This document shows positions 17,567 to 26,390 of a stretch of 64,000 nucleotides of DNA, piece after piece; within the stretch, counting starts at the first letter, position 1; the number at the start of each line of letters is the position of its first letter. Source of the DNA: Gloeocapsopsis dulcis (GTDB lineage Bacteria > Cyanobacteriota > Cyanobacteriia > Cyanobacteriales > Chroococcidiopsidaceae). The translations under genes were made by a program, and so were the position numbers. The notes under the pieces are model-generated. The model searched no databases. It worked only from the letters and a program-made list of their open reading frames with translations, and had not been told where the DNA came from. The stretch covers positions 729,501 to 793,500 of the forward strand of contig NZ_CP119968.1 in the NCBI RefSeq assembly GCF_032163395.1. The letters are read 5' to 3'.

Positions 17567-19276
17567 ATGAGATTTATTCGATTCTTTCTAGAAATATCGT
17601 GGCAGACTATTTTAATTGCAACTATCACAGGTTTCCTTAGCGGTGGTGGTAATGCAGTGCTCATTTCACTCATTAATCGAGCAGTTAACCAAGCAGCCCT
17701 TCCCAATGCATTATATTACTTTATTGGATTAACTATTTTTACTCTGCTAACAAGTGTTGTATCTCAATTCATGCTCATTAATCTGTCACAAAATGCGATT
17801 TACCAGTTGCGATTGAGATTAAGTAAAAACATCTTATCTTCACCATTGCACCACTTAGAAAAACTTGGTAATAATCGTTTACTTGCAACACTAACTGATG
17901 ATATTCGAGTTTTGTCACACGCAGTATCTACAATTCCTAATATCTGTATTGATTTAGCTACAGTTGTTGGCTGCTTAGCATACTTATCTTGGTTATCAAA
18001 TTCTCTATTTGTCTTAGCAATTTTCTTTACATCAATTGCTATTGCGTGTATCCAAACGAGACTTAATAAAGCACGACATTTATTTGCAACAGCCCGCGAA
18101 GAAGATGACAACTTATTTAAACATTTTCAAGCAATCACAACAGGTATTAAAGAATTAAAACTGCACAAATCAAGACGAGAAGATTTTTTGTCTAAGAAAT
18201 TACAAGGAAGTGCAGCCAAACTGCATCAGAAAAACAGTAAGGCAATGAAGAGTTTTGCGGTTGCTAATGGGATAGGACAGTTTTCACAATTCACAAGTTT
18301 AGGTTTTGTTCTTTTCGTTTTGCCTTGGTTTATGTACATTCCCATGCCAATGCTATCTACTTATGTCTTAACTAGTACATTTATCGCACTGCCAATGCAA
18401 AACCTCTTGACTAGACTACCCGATCTGATGTGCGGCAATATTGCTTTACAGAAAATCGAAAGGATGAAACTATCTCTAACAAATCAAGCTGAATTTGACA
18501 ATGTTGATTCTGAAATTAGTAATTCTTGTCAACTTGAACTTGATGAAGTGACTTACCTATATCAACCGAATAAAGAAGAAAATGAGTTTCATCTCCCTCA
18601 GCCTCACTTCAATCGTAACCAGCCAATGCATTCCTTAGATATTGCCGAAAAGGGATTCCTTCTAGGGCCAATTAGTCTATCTTTCCAATCAGGAGAAATT
18701 ACGTATATTGTAGGTGGAAATGGAAGTGGTAAATCAACACTAGCTAAACTAATTGCAGGACTATACACACCTCATGGTGGATCAATATATCTTAATCAAG
18801 CACCAATTACAGATCGCAACCGAGAATGGTATCGTCAGCATTTCTCTGCAATATTCTCTGACTTCTACCTTTTTGATCGTTGCTTGGGATTCAATCATGC
18901 AAATCTAGATCGCGAAGTAGAAGGATATCTAAAGCAATTGCAGTTAGATCGCAAAGTCCAAGTTAAAAATGGCATTCTGTCAACAACTCGCCTTTCTCAA
19001 GGACAACGTAAACGCCTTGCTTTACTAACAGCTTATTTAGAAGATCGTCCGATTTATTTATTCGACGAATGGGCTTCTGATCAAGATCCCTACTTCCGCG
19101 AACTCTTTTATAAAGAGATCTTGAGCAAACTTAAAGAACGCGGTAAAACAGTTTTAGTGATCACCCACGATGATCGCTACTTTCACCTTGCAGATCGTAT
19201 CGTTAAACTCGATTACGGTAAGGTTGAAGCTAATTATACTCCAATCGCTAATCTCAGAAGTAAGCCCTTAGTTTGA
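17567..19276 (+). CDS. SyrD/PvdE-like cyclic peptide-type ABC exporter
   Basis: A 569-residue fused exporter: six membrane segments in residues 1-300, then an ATPase. The ATPase has Walker A VGGNGSGKSTLAK, signature SQGQRKRLALLTAYL, Walker B YLFDEWASDQDP and the switch histidine ITHDD. The aspartate-rich DEWASDQDP stretch is typical of the cyclic-peptide/siderophore exporter family. An insertion of about 30 residues lies before the ATPase core (after YLYQPNKEE). It probably exports or flips the product of the adjacent polyketide synthase. It starts 218 bp after that gene. Confidence 0.88.
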   Translation: MRFIRFFLEISWQTILIATITGFLSGGGNAVLISLINRAVNQAALPNALYYFIGLTIFTLLTSVVSQFMLINLSQNAIYQLRLRLSKNILSSPLHHLEKLGNNRLLATLTDDIRVLSHAVSTIPNICIDLATVVGCLAYLSWLSNSLFVLAIFFTSIAIACIQTRLNKARHLFATAREEDDNLFKHFQAITTGIKELKLHKSRREDFLSKKLQGSAAKLHQKNSKAMKSFAVANGIGQFSQFTSLGFVLFVLPWFMYIPMPMLSTYVLTSTFIALPMQNLLTRLPDLMCGNIALQKIERMKLSLTNQAEFDNVDSEISNSCQLELDEVTYLYQPNKEENEFHLPQPHFNRNQPMHSLDIAEKGFLLGPISLSFQSGEITYIVGGNGSGKSTLAKLIAGLYTPHGGSIYLNQAPITDRNREWYRQHFSAIFSDFYLFDRCLGFNHANLDREVEGYLKQLQLDRKVQVKNGILSTTRLSQGQRKRLALLTAYLEDRPIYLFDEWASDQDPYFRELFYKEILSKLKERGKTVLVITHDDRYFHLADRIVKLDYGKVEANYTPIANLRSKPLV

Positions 19277-19336
19277 GCTACAATTCTACGATTGCAGATA
19301 GATAACATAAGTGCAAAAACAATTAGGAGTAATAAC

Positions 19337-19564
19337 ATGAACACGAATCCTCAAGAAGTTAATCAGAAAATCCGCGATAATATGACTCAGCTTCAAATTG
19401 ATTTAGAGAAAACATTTAAAAAGATTTTTGAGCAAGCAGGTAGTAAAATCAAACCAGAGAAACAAGACGAAATTCAAAAAGCAATTGATAGTACTAAACT
19501 ACTTTTAGAGCGTTTCAAATGTAGGTATGAGTTATCATGTCAAACCGAAGAAATTGTATACTAA
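19337..19564 (+). CDS. 75-residue charged helical protein ending the cluster
   Basis: The ATG at 19337 has an AGGAG box 7 bp upstream and is preferred over an upstream in-frame start. The protein is highly charged and helical throughout (QEVNQKIRDNMTQLQIDLEK, then IKPEKQDEIQKAIDSTK). Two cysteines lie near the end (RFKCRYELSCQ). No family was recognised. It follows the exporter by 60 bp in the same direction, so it is probably co-transcribed and could be a carrier, chaperone or scaffold. Function unknown. Confidence 0.6.
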   Translation: MNTNPQEVNQKIRDNMTQLQIDLEKTFKKIFEQAGSKIKPEKQDEIQKAIDSTKLLLERFKCRYELSCQTEEIVY

Positions 19565-19681
19565 GATTTGCACTTAAAGTGTTTTTAGATAATTTGTGAT
19601 GTCCCTTGCCCACTACAGGCACTTTGTCTGAACTACACAAGACCTAGTTCTTTTCAAGACTACCACCTCTTTTTTATTACC

Positions 19682-20268
19682 ATGTCGCTTGCCAAAGATT
19701 AATGCCGGAAACATGGGAAGATCAAGATATTGTCGTCCCACCTACAGATTTGTGGAGTGATGAACCGTCTATCAAAAACAATTAAAATCGCGCGACTTTC
19801 GCGGACCAGATTTTTTTTGTAGTGTTAGGAGTTGAACGTAAGCCTCGGAAAAGTTGGGTAGTCTGGGGAGGAGGTGGTAAGACTCCAAATCTTATTGTGG
19901 AGATTCTTTCCGAAAGTACTGCGGAAGTAGATCGAGGATTGAAAAAACAAATATATCAAGATATTCTACGTACACCAGACTATTTCTGGTTTGACCCAGA
20001 AACTTTAGAATTTGCAGGATTTCATCTTGTTGACGGTAGCTACCAACCGCTACAACCAAACGCGCAAGATAGGCTGTGGAGTCAGCAATTACAGTTATAT
20101 TTAGGCATTCATGCCCAAAAACTACGCTTTTTCACACCTGAGGGTCAAATACTGCCTACGCTAGCAGAAGTCGTTGAAGAAGAACGACAGCAAAAAGAAT
20201 TAGCGCAACAAAAAGCTGAAAGGTTGGCTGCAAAGCTGCGAGAATTGGGAATTGACCCTAATGCTTAA
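19682..20268 (+). pseudogene. Uma2-family (DUF820) nuclease-like gene, decayed
   Basis: The C-terminal part, from about 19822, is well preserved: LGVERKPRKSW, then NLIVEILSEST, then PDYFWFDPET, and a helical tail. This is the Uma2/DUF820 fold common in cyanobacteria. The N-terminal part has stops and deletions. The start MSLAKD is followed directly by a stop, PPTDLWSDEP is recognisable further on, and about 50 codons are missing. A run of eight T residues at 19811-19818 shifts the frame by one. It cannot make a full protein. Confidence 0.8.
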
Positions 20269-20270
20269 TG

Positions 20271-20315
20271 CGAATTAATTTTTGTACGTCAGTTAGAGCG
20301 GTGATCGCACTCGTG
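20271..20315. repeat. Short duplicate of part of the gluconokinase gene
   Basis: About 45 bp here match the segment near 22404-22448 inside the gluconokinase gene (starting GCGAATTAATTTTTG), with only a handful of differences. Both copies have Uma2 sequence just to their left. It looks like a trace of an older duplication or rearrangement. Confidence 0.6.
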
Positions 20316-20366
20316 AAGCATTATAGGAAGCAGTTGTTGCAGCAATCGTGTTAGTCGAGGTAAATG

Positions 20367-20777
20367 CTACAGCAACTCAGAAGGCTGGGTAGATTCAGTA
20401 GACTGAATCTTAGCTTGTCGTGAGGCAGCGAGAATCAGCAAACTTGGTGGTATCAGCAGCCAGAAACCAGAAATGGGTTCTAGAAAACACCCAACTGTTG
20501 CAGTTGCAAGTATCGTCCAACCGAGAAATGCAGGAAGAGTAATTTGTCGAGACTTTGCCCAAAAACAAAGTTGACCAATTATAAAGATGAATGGTGCGGT
20601 CGTCATAAACCAAAAAGCATCTTCTCGGTCGAAATAAGGATTAAACGGGTCGGGTGCAACTGTATTAAACCATCCGTTAAGGGCTATTTCAGCAAGCGGT
20701 TCGCGGAAGACCAAAAATCCTACTAGAACATGAATAATACTTGTGGTTATTAGCCAGTATCCACTTACTTTCAGCAT
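20367..20777 (-). CDS. DUF6463 family membrane protein
   Basis: A 136-residue protein with four membrane helices, beginning SGYWLITTSIIHVLVGF and containing FWFMTTAPFIFIIGQ. The layout fits small DUF6463-type proteins of unknown function. It starts 13 bp after the PNPOx-family gene on the same strand and is likely its operon partner under the adjacent TetR regulator. Confidence 0.7.
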   Translation of the reverse strand: MLKVSGYWLITTSIIHVLVGFLVFREPLAEIALNGWFNTVAPDPFNPYFDREDAFWFMTTAPFIFIIGQLCFWAKSRQITLPAFLGWTILATATVGCFLEPISGFWLLIPPSLLILAASRQAKIQSTESTQPSELL

Positions 20778-20790
20778 GGTAGTTGATTTG

Positions 20791-21294
20791 CTATTTCAAA
20801 TTGTTACTCTCAATTACCCAAGATTCCCCTGCTTTAACTAACACAGCAGGAAGCAGTCCAAAAGGTTTTGGCACAATATTACGAGCAAAATTCATTAATT
20901 CAATCTGTGAGGGCACGAATTTAATGACTACATAATCATCGCCTTGTGATCCCTCTGGAAAGTAGGCAATAGAATCTTCATGCCAATATCTTTGCCTCTC
21001 ACTAAGATCGGTTTCTACGCTGGCTAAACCAAGTAGCGTCACATAGGTATACTCTTTATCGTCCTGAAAAGTCACGGTAACACGATTGTCATTAGAGATT
21101 TCATGCACCTTGCGCGTCTTGGGGCTAGTGCCAATCCAGATTGTCATATCTGCATTGGGTTTAAAATGCTGAATAAGTCTGGCATTAGCTTGTCCAGATT
21201 CACTGAGCGTAATTAAAAAGCAATACTCTACTGCTTCTATGGTGTTCTTGGCAACTTCAAGCAGATATTCTGAGGTTATTACTGTTGTTTCCAT
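20791..21294 (-). CDS. Pyridoxamine 5'-phosphate oxidase-family flavoprotein
   Basis: A 167-residue split-barrel protein with the family order: YCFLITLSESGQANARLI, then RVTVTFQDDKEYTYVTLLGLASV, then a C-terminal FVPSQIELMNF. Such proteins bind FMN or F420-like cofactors and act as general reductases; true PdxH function is unlikely at this length. It is read divergently from the TetR gene with two palindromes between, so it is probably repressed by that regulator. Confidence 0.82.
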   Translation of the reverse strand: METTVITSEYLLEVAKNTIEAVEYCFLITLSESGQANARLIQHFKPNADMTIWIGTSPKTRKVHEISNDNRVTVTFQDDKEYTYVTLLGLASVETDLSERQRYWHEDSIAYFPEGSQGDDYVVIKFVPSQIELMNFARNIVPKPFGLLPAVLVKAGESWVIESNNLK

Positions 21295-21414
21295 CTCAAT
21301 CTCTCCAGCTTGAAACTAAAAGCTATTCAGATTACTGCGCAGACAGCTAAAAAGTGAATTACAAGCACATAACTAAAGCTAAAGCGCCTTTGTGCGGAAA
21401 CGTGTCAATTGTCC

Positions 21415-21428
21415 ATACGGTTGCGTAT
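21415..21428. promoter_or_regulatory. Candidate TetR operator 1 (ATACG-4-CGTAT)
   Basis: The palindrome ATACGGTTGCGTAT has perfect 5-bp arms. The same arms with another spacer occur 48 bp to the right. Both lie between divergent genes, one of which encodes a TetR regulator, so they are likely its binding sites. Confidence 0.7.
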
Positions 21429-21462
21429 ATTAAAACTATATTTGATGAATAAATAGTTGTCA

Positions 21463-21476
21463 ATACGTTGGCGTAT
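21463..21476. promoter_or_regulatory. Candidate TetR operator 2, overlapping the TetR start codon
   Basis: The palindrome ATACGTTGGCGTAT repeats the arms of operator 1 exactly. It overlaps the first two bases of the TetR ATG, so bound repressor would block its own gene. Autoregulation is inferred. Confidence 0.7.
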
Positions 21477-22029
21477 GGAAAAAACACCACAAAAGTTAAG
21501 GCGACAAGACTGGTTGACATTAGGACTAAATGTACTTGCAAAAAATGGCATTGAAGCTATGCGAGTAGAACGTCTGGCAGAATTAATGAATGTGACAAAA
21601 GGAAGCTTTTATTGGCATTTCAAAAATCGAGAAGACCTGTTAATGGCAATGTTGCAGGAGTGGGAAGTCCGCGAGACAGACAATATCATCAAACAGGTAG
21701 AAGCGGCTGGAGGAAATGCTAGTACAAAGTTATTTAACTTGTTTCAAATTGCATCTCAGGATGATGGTCGACTTGAGAAAGCAATAAGAAACTGGGCTGC
21801 AAATGATACAAGATCTGCTGCGGCGATCGCCCGTATAGATTTGCGTCGTATAAACTATATGCAAACCTTGTTTTTGCAGATGAGTTTCCCAACGGTTGAG
21901 GCAAAGGCACGGGCGCGACTAGCGTATTATTCCTGGATAGGCGAATTTATAGTTGGAGTGCTTCCCACTCAGGCGGAAAGATTAGAAGAGGCAAAACTTT
22001 ACCACACCATCTTAGTAAGACACGATTAA
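21475..22029 (+). CDS. TetR-family transcriptional regulator
   Basis: The protein has 184 residues from ATG 21475; the upstream TTG extension is not needed. The N-terminal helix-turn-helix reads GIEAMRVERLAELMNVTKGSFYWHFKNREDLL, a textbook TetR pattern. The C-terminal ligand domain is typical in length. It is divergent from the PNPOx-DUF6463 pair and flanked by two ATACG-4-CGTAT palindromes. The inducer is unknown. Confidence 0.9.
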   Translation: MEKTPQKLRRQDWLTLGLNVLAKNGIEAMRVERLAELMNVTKGSFYWHFKNREDLLMAMLQEWEVRETDNIIKQVEAAGGNASTKLFNLFQIASQDDGRLEKAIRNWAANDTRSAAAIARIDLRRINYMQTLFLQMSFPTVEAKARARLAYYSWIGEFIVGVLPTQAERLEEAKLYHTILVRHD

Positions 22030-22159
22030 GATGTACGAAAAAAACAGCGATCGCATTATTCTCTACACTAAACTCATCGCGACAAAGCTCGCTTGTAATT
22101 ACAAATTATGAATTACACTAAATCCATAACAACAAAGCTGTTTCCCCAATTATGTTGTC

Positions 22160-22268
22160 ATGTCTATTGCTAAAGATTTAGAGATTGCTCACAACACGGG
22201 AAAAAAGTTATTATCGTTTCACCCTGCGATTTAGGGAGTGATGAACCGCCGTTAGGAAGTGACTTTCC
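22160..22268 (+). pseudogene. N-terminal remnant of a second Uma2-family gene
   Basis: The start reads MSIAKDLEIAHNTGKK, then the frame shifts and CDLGSDEPPLGSDF can be read. This is the N-terminal signature of Uma2 proteins. It runs into the 3' end of the gluconokinase gene, which overwrites the rest. Together with 19682-20268 it marks a rearranged Uma2/gluconokinase junction. Confidence 0.6.
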
Positions 22269-23808
22269 TTTTAATTGCTTGGCTTTGATAATCTGCGATC
22301 GCATTAAACTCATTTTCCAAGTTTTGATACAAGCGTTCATATATTGAGAAAAGGTCGCAGTAAATTTCTACCAAATATGGATCGGGTTGATGGCGATAGG
22401 TAATGCGAATTAATTTTTGCGCGTCAGTTAGATCGGCGATCGCACCCACACTGTACATTGCTAACACAGCCGCACCAAACCCGCTTCCTTCATAAACTTC
22501 TGGCATTAATACCTCAATACCAAACAAATCCGCCATCAACTGTCGCCACTGAGTTGAACGCGCAAAACCACCTGAAGCGCGAATTTCTTTAATTTCTCCG
22601 GTGAGTTCTTGCAAAGCGACATTTACACTGTAAACATTAAATAAAATGCCTTCCATAATCGCACGAATAAAATGCGATCGCCCATGATGCAGCCCAACAC
22701 CAAAAAATAAACCCCGTGTTTTCGCATTCCAATGTGGTGCGCGTTCTCCTGATAAATATGGTAAACACAGCAAACCTTCTGCCCCTGGGGAAACTTCCAT
22801 TGCAGCTTCGATCATCAAGTCGTAAGGATCTACCCCCAATTGCTTGGCGGTTTCTACTTCTGGCATACAAAAGTTATCGCGAAACCAACGTAAAATTATT
22901 CCACCATTATTCGTTGGCCCGCCAATGACCCAATGATTTTCGGTTAAAGCATAACAAAACGTTCTTTCCTTCTCATCTGTCAGTGGAGTGTCAACCACTG
23001 TGCGCACTGCACCACTTGTGCCAATCGTAATTGCAACTTCGCCTTTAGCGATCGCCCCGACTCCTAAATTTGCTAAAACTCCATCATTTGCGCCAATCAC
23101 AACAGGTGTATCCGGTGCAATTCGCATGACTTCTGCATGACGTGTCTTCATACCACGCAGAACGTGAGTTGATGAAACCAGTTCACTTAACTGTTCGGAA
23201 CGTATTCCTGCGAGTTTAAGCGCTTCCTCATCCCAATCCAGCCGTTTTAAATTCAGTAACCCTGTCGCCGAAGCAATCGAGTAATCGATGACGTAGCGTT
23301 CAAATAACTGATAGAAAACATACTCTTTGATTGAGATAAACTTAGCAGCTTTCTCAAAAACATCTCGATTCGTTTCGCGCATCCACATCAATTTGGTAAC
23401 AACTGAAACTGGATGAATCGGGCTGCCAGTACGCAAGTAAAGATCGTGTTTGATATCTTGTTGCTTCAGTTGTTCTGTCTGATTAATACTGCGATTATCT
23501 GCCCAAATAATTGCATTCGTTAAAGGATAGTTTTTGGCATCAACAGCAATTAAACTGTGTGTCGCCGCACTAAACCCCAATGCTGCGATCGCTGATTTAG
23601 ATACTTCTGCAGCATCTACCGCATCGCGCACCGCCGCAATCACTGCAGAAAAAATTGCTTCAGGATCTTGTTCTGCCCAGGTGGGTTTGGGAACAATAAT
23701 TTTGTATCCCCGATTACCCATACCTTTGATTGCACCCGAAGTAGAAAAAACAATTGCTTTTGTACTCGTGGTACCAATATCAACACCAATAAAGTAAGTT
23801 TGACTCAT
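22252..23808 (-). CDS. gntK: Gluconokinase, FGGY carbohydrate kinase family
   Basis: A 518-residue FGGY kinase that phosphorylates gluconate to 6-phosphogluconate. It starts YFIGVDIGTTSTKAIVF (phosphate 1 motif). It has WADNRS, then VVIGANDGVLANLG, AITIGTSGAVR and the C-terminal RASGGFARS adenosine motif. The gene follows a GntP-type permease by 11 bp, which supports gluconate as substrate over xylulose or glycerol. About 45 bp of its 3' part occur again at 20271. Confidence 0.88.
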   Translation of the reverse strand: MSQTYFIGVDIGTTSTKAIVFSTSGAIKGMGNRGYKIIVPKPTWAEQDPEAIFSAVIAAVRDAVDAAEVSKSAIAALGFSAATHSLIAVDAKNYPLTNAIIWADNRSINQTEQLKQQDIKHDLYLRTGSPIHPVSVVTKLMWMRETNRDVFEKAAKFISIKEYVFYQLFERYVIDYSIASATGLLNLKRLDWDEEALKLAGIRSEQLSELVSSTHVLRGMKTRHAEVMRIAPDTPVVIGANDGVLANLGVGAIAKGEVAITIGTSGAVRTVVDTPLTDEKERTFCYALTENHWVIGGPTNNGGIILRWFRDNFCMPEVETAKQLGVDPYDLMIEAAMEVSPGAEGLLCLPYLSGERAPHWNAKTRGLFFGVGLHHGRSHFIRAIMEGILFNVYSVNVALQELTGEIKEIRASGGFARSTQWRQLMADLFGIEVLMPEVYEGSGFGAAVLAMYSVGAIADLTDAQKLIRITYRHQPDPYLVEIYCDLFSIYERLYQNLENEFNAIADYQSQAIKRKVTS

Positions 23809-23819
23809 GGATTTAGTGG

Positions 23820-25166
23820 TTACACAAAAAAGCTAATCAAGAACACGACTAAAAATCCCACTACACCAATGATCGTTTCCATGACTGTCCAAGAACGTAA
23901 CGTGTTTTTCTCAGATAATCCCAGATAACGGCTTACCAACCAAAAACCCGAATCATTGACATGGGAAAGTACCGTCGCACCAGAAGCGATCGCAATTGTA
24001 ATTAACCCTGCCATTGGTGCAGAATAATTTCCCGCCTCAATTGCAGGTGCCATGATCCCTGCTGCTGTCACCATTGATACTGTGGCTGAACCTTGCGAAA
24101 CCCTTACAGCAGTGGCAATTAAGAACGCTAATAATATAATCGGTAAGTTCGATGCAGCCATTACACCTGCTAACGCATCGCCGACACCACTCGCGACTAA
24201 AACTCTACCAAAGACACCACCAGCACCCGTAACTAAAATAATCAATCCGACTGGTTCGAGAGACTTTGTGGCAATTGTTTGAATTTCGTCTTGCGTGTAA
24301 CCGCGTTGAGTGCCTAAAAAATAAAACGAGGCTAGTGCCGCAAGTAGCAATGCTGTGAAGGGATGTCCTAAAAATCCTAGGAAATTACGTACGAAATTGC
24401 CTTCTGGTAGCAAAATGCCAGACACTGTATTAAGAAGAATTAGCAACAGTGGAATACCAATAATGGCAACAATTGTGCCAAACGGTGGCGGATCTTTGAC
24501 TTCTTCCTGATGTGGTGCGTCAATGATCATGTACTCTGGTACTTTCACATGAATTTTGCCCGCAATATACTTACCAAAGAAGACACCTCCGATCACCATC
24601 GCGGGTAAACCAGCAATCGCACCAAACAAAATAACCCAACCGAGATCCGCATTAATTAAAGATGCCACCGCAACGGGACCTGGAGTTGGTGGAATATAGC
24701 TGTGAGTAATTGCTAAGCCTGCAGTTAAAGGAATCGCGTAATACAGCAAAGACTTTCCTGTACGTTGAGCTAAGCTGTAGACAAGCGGAATGAGAATAAT
24801 TAGACCAACATCAAAAAAGACAGGAATCGCAACTAAAAATCCTGTCAAGCCTAATGCCCATTGCGCGCGATCTTGCCCAAACCTTCTTACCAAAGTATTT
24901 GCTAATTGTTCCGCACCACCGGATACCCGCAGCATCTCGCCGAACATCGTACCCAAACCAACCACAATCGCGATAAATCCTAGGGTATTTCCCATTCCTT
25001 GTTGGATTGTGCTGGCAATCTCGTTTAAAGGTATCCCCGCTGCAACCGCAACGAATAAACTGCTTAATAGCAAAGCTACAAACGCTTGTAGCCTTAACCC
25101 CATTACGAGAAATAGTAGTAAGGCGATGCCGAGCATCGCAATCAAAATTAATATACCAGGTGACAT
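23820..25166 (-). CDS. gntP: GntP-family gluconate permease
   Basis: A 448-residue inner-membrane transporter with about 12-14 hydrophobic segments. It carries the family features AIPVFFDVGLIILIPL, SYIPPTPGPVAVA and, near the C-terminus, HVNDSGFWLVSRYLGL. It is the first gene of a two-gene operon with gntK. It takes up gluconate or a related sugar acid with protons. Confidence 0.92.
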   Translation of the reverse strand: MSPGILILIAMLGIALLLFLVMGLRLQAFVALLLSSLFVAVAAGIPLNEIASTIQQGMGNTLGFIAIVVGLGTMFGEMLRVSGGAEQLANTLVRRFGQDRAQWALGLTGFLVAIPVFFDVGLIILIPLVYSLAQRTGKSLLYYAIPLTAGLAITHSYIPPTPGPVAVASLINADLGWVILFGAIAGLPAMVIGGVFFGKYIAGKIHVKVPEYMIIDAPHQEEVKDPPPFGTIVAIIGIPLLLILLNTVSGILLPEGNFVRNFLGFLGHPFTALLLAALASFYFLGTQRGYTQDEIQTIATKSLEPVGLIILVTGAGGVFGRVLVASGVGDALAGVMAASNLPIILLAFLIATAVRVSQGSATVSMVTAAGIMAPAIEAGNYSAPMAGLITIAIASGATVLSHVNDSGFWLVSRYLGLSEKNTLRSWTVMETIIGVVGFLVVFLISFFV

Positions 25167-25774
25167 AATTGCAGCTTAAAAGCCCCCCCAATTCTTTTTA
25201 TGCACAACAACATATTGCAGTACAGCTAAATAGTGGGGTCAATTTTCTTTGTGAAAATGATTATTCTTCACTAAACATTTATGCCTCAAGCAGCGCAAGA
25301 TAGGTTGCAACCATGAAAAACAACCGTAGAGAGATTGCTTGTTTTTGCTACCTGAGTTGAAGTTCAGTACTGCTAAACCGAAAGCCCGCTATGCTGTACT
25401 TAATTGCAGAATCACCCTGCTCATTAATTAATTTTACTTATAAATACTATTTTTAAAACTTTATTTATGTCAGTCATCTATCTAGAGAGATTAATCTAAA
25501 GATAGAGTGTATTTTTATAGAGTCTTGCTAATCAATATTGATACTTTGGAATTCAGACCGACAAGATTGATTGAACAATAGTGTATGGAGCGCGATCACA
25601 CAACCAGCTAATGTAAATAAGCAAAATACTCAACTATTCAGAGGGTCGAGATTCTTCTTTCTTCCCCTTGTCCCTCGCCCCTCGACGCCAGTTCGCTCAA
25701 CAGAGGACACCTCCGCACACGACTGGCTTCTCCTCACCCTTTTCCGATGTAAGCTTTCCTCAATACGAAATCCT
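25167..25774. other. Intergenic region upstream of gntP, no gene seen
   Basis: About 600 bp, AT-rich in its middle. It should contain the gntP promoter. Its right end (about 25640-25740) holds a pyrimidine-rich stretch of the common CCCTCGCCCCTCG kind seen between cyanobacterial genes. An open frame runs through this part into the next gene but looks non-coding. Confidence 0.4.
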
Positions 25775-26083
25775 ATGGCAAGTAAATCCAAAATCCGCGT
25801 TGCTGCTACTGGTACAATTTGGGGCTTTGCTACAGGGATGCTAGCAATTTGTATTCCTCTAACAACCATTTCCAACAGCGGTATAATTTTACCTTTAGCT
25901 GTGATTTCTAGTGCTGTTGTGGGTACATGGGCTGTATGGCAGAGTCCAGATAATAAATCAAGCAACAACTTAGTGAATACTATCAAGAATTTAGAACAAA
26001 GAGTCGCTGATTTAGAAACAATTAGTAGTTCTCACGAAAGCGATTTACAGCGGAAAATCCGGCGACTGGATACAGAAGATTGA
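25775..26083 (+). CDS. Small membrane protein with coiled-coil tail
   Basis: The protein has 102 residues from the ATG at 25775, chosen because the upstream part is repeat-like. Two hydrophobic helices (about residues 12-30 and 37-55) are followed by a charged coiled-coil (TIKNLEQRVADLETISSSHESDL). It resembles small cyanobacterial membrane proteins of unknown function. The gene ends 28 bp before the FtsH fragment on the other strand. Confidence 0.65.
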   Translation: MASKSKIRVAATGTIWGFATGMLAICIPLTTISNSGIILPLAVISSAVVGTWAVWQSPDNKSSNNLVNTIKNLEQRVADLETISSSHESDLQRKIRRLDTED

Positions 26084-26111
26084 GTAAAAAAAAATGATCG
26101 CCTTCAAAAAA

Positions 26112-26324
26112 GCGATCGCTCCCGACAATTGCTCGCTCAACTTGATCTGCTTCAACTTGCGTAATAAAATCACTGTAAGGAACTTGCGGTAAAGGCGCTC
26201 CCAAGCTCGGCACAATAAAATTTAGCAGCAAAAGTATCGTAAACAAAATGAGTAAACTACCTCCAAATTGCCGTGCTTGAGGCGGTTTCTTCGAGCGTTT
26301 ATTATTGTTTGTTTCGACAGGCAT
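26112..26324 (-). pseudogene. N-terminal fragment of an FtsH protease gene
   Basis: The first 71 codons encode the FtsH N-terminus: a basic start with KKPPQARQF, one membrane helix (LLILFTILLLLNFIVPS), then VPYSDFITQVEADQVERAIVGSDR. After this the match stops at a HIP1 site, and no ATPase or protease domain follows. It is a broken copy. Complete FtsH genes must lie elsewhere. Confidence 0.75.
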
Positions 26325-26390
26325 TTCAATAGCTTCTCCTATATTCAGTCAATATCGTTTAGCATTTAGCTATGAGTTTTTTCACACAAT

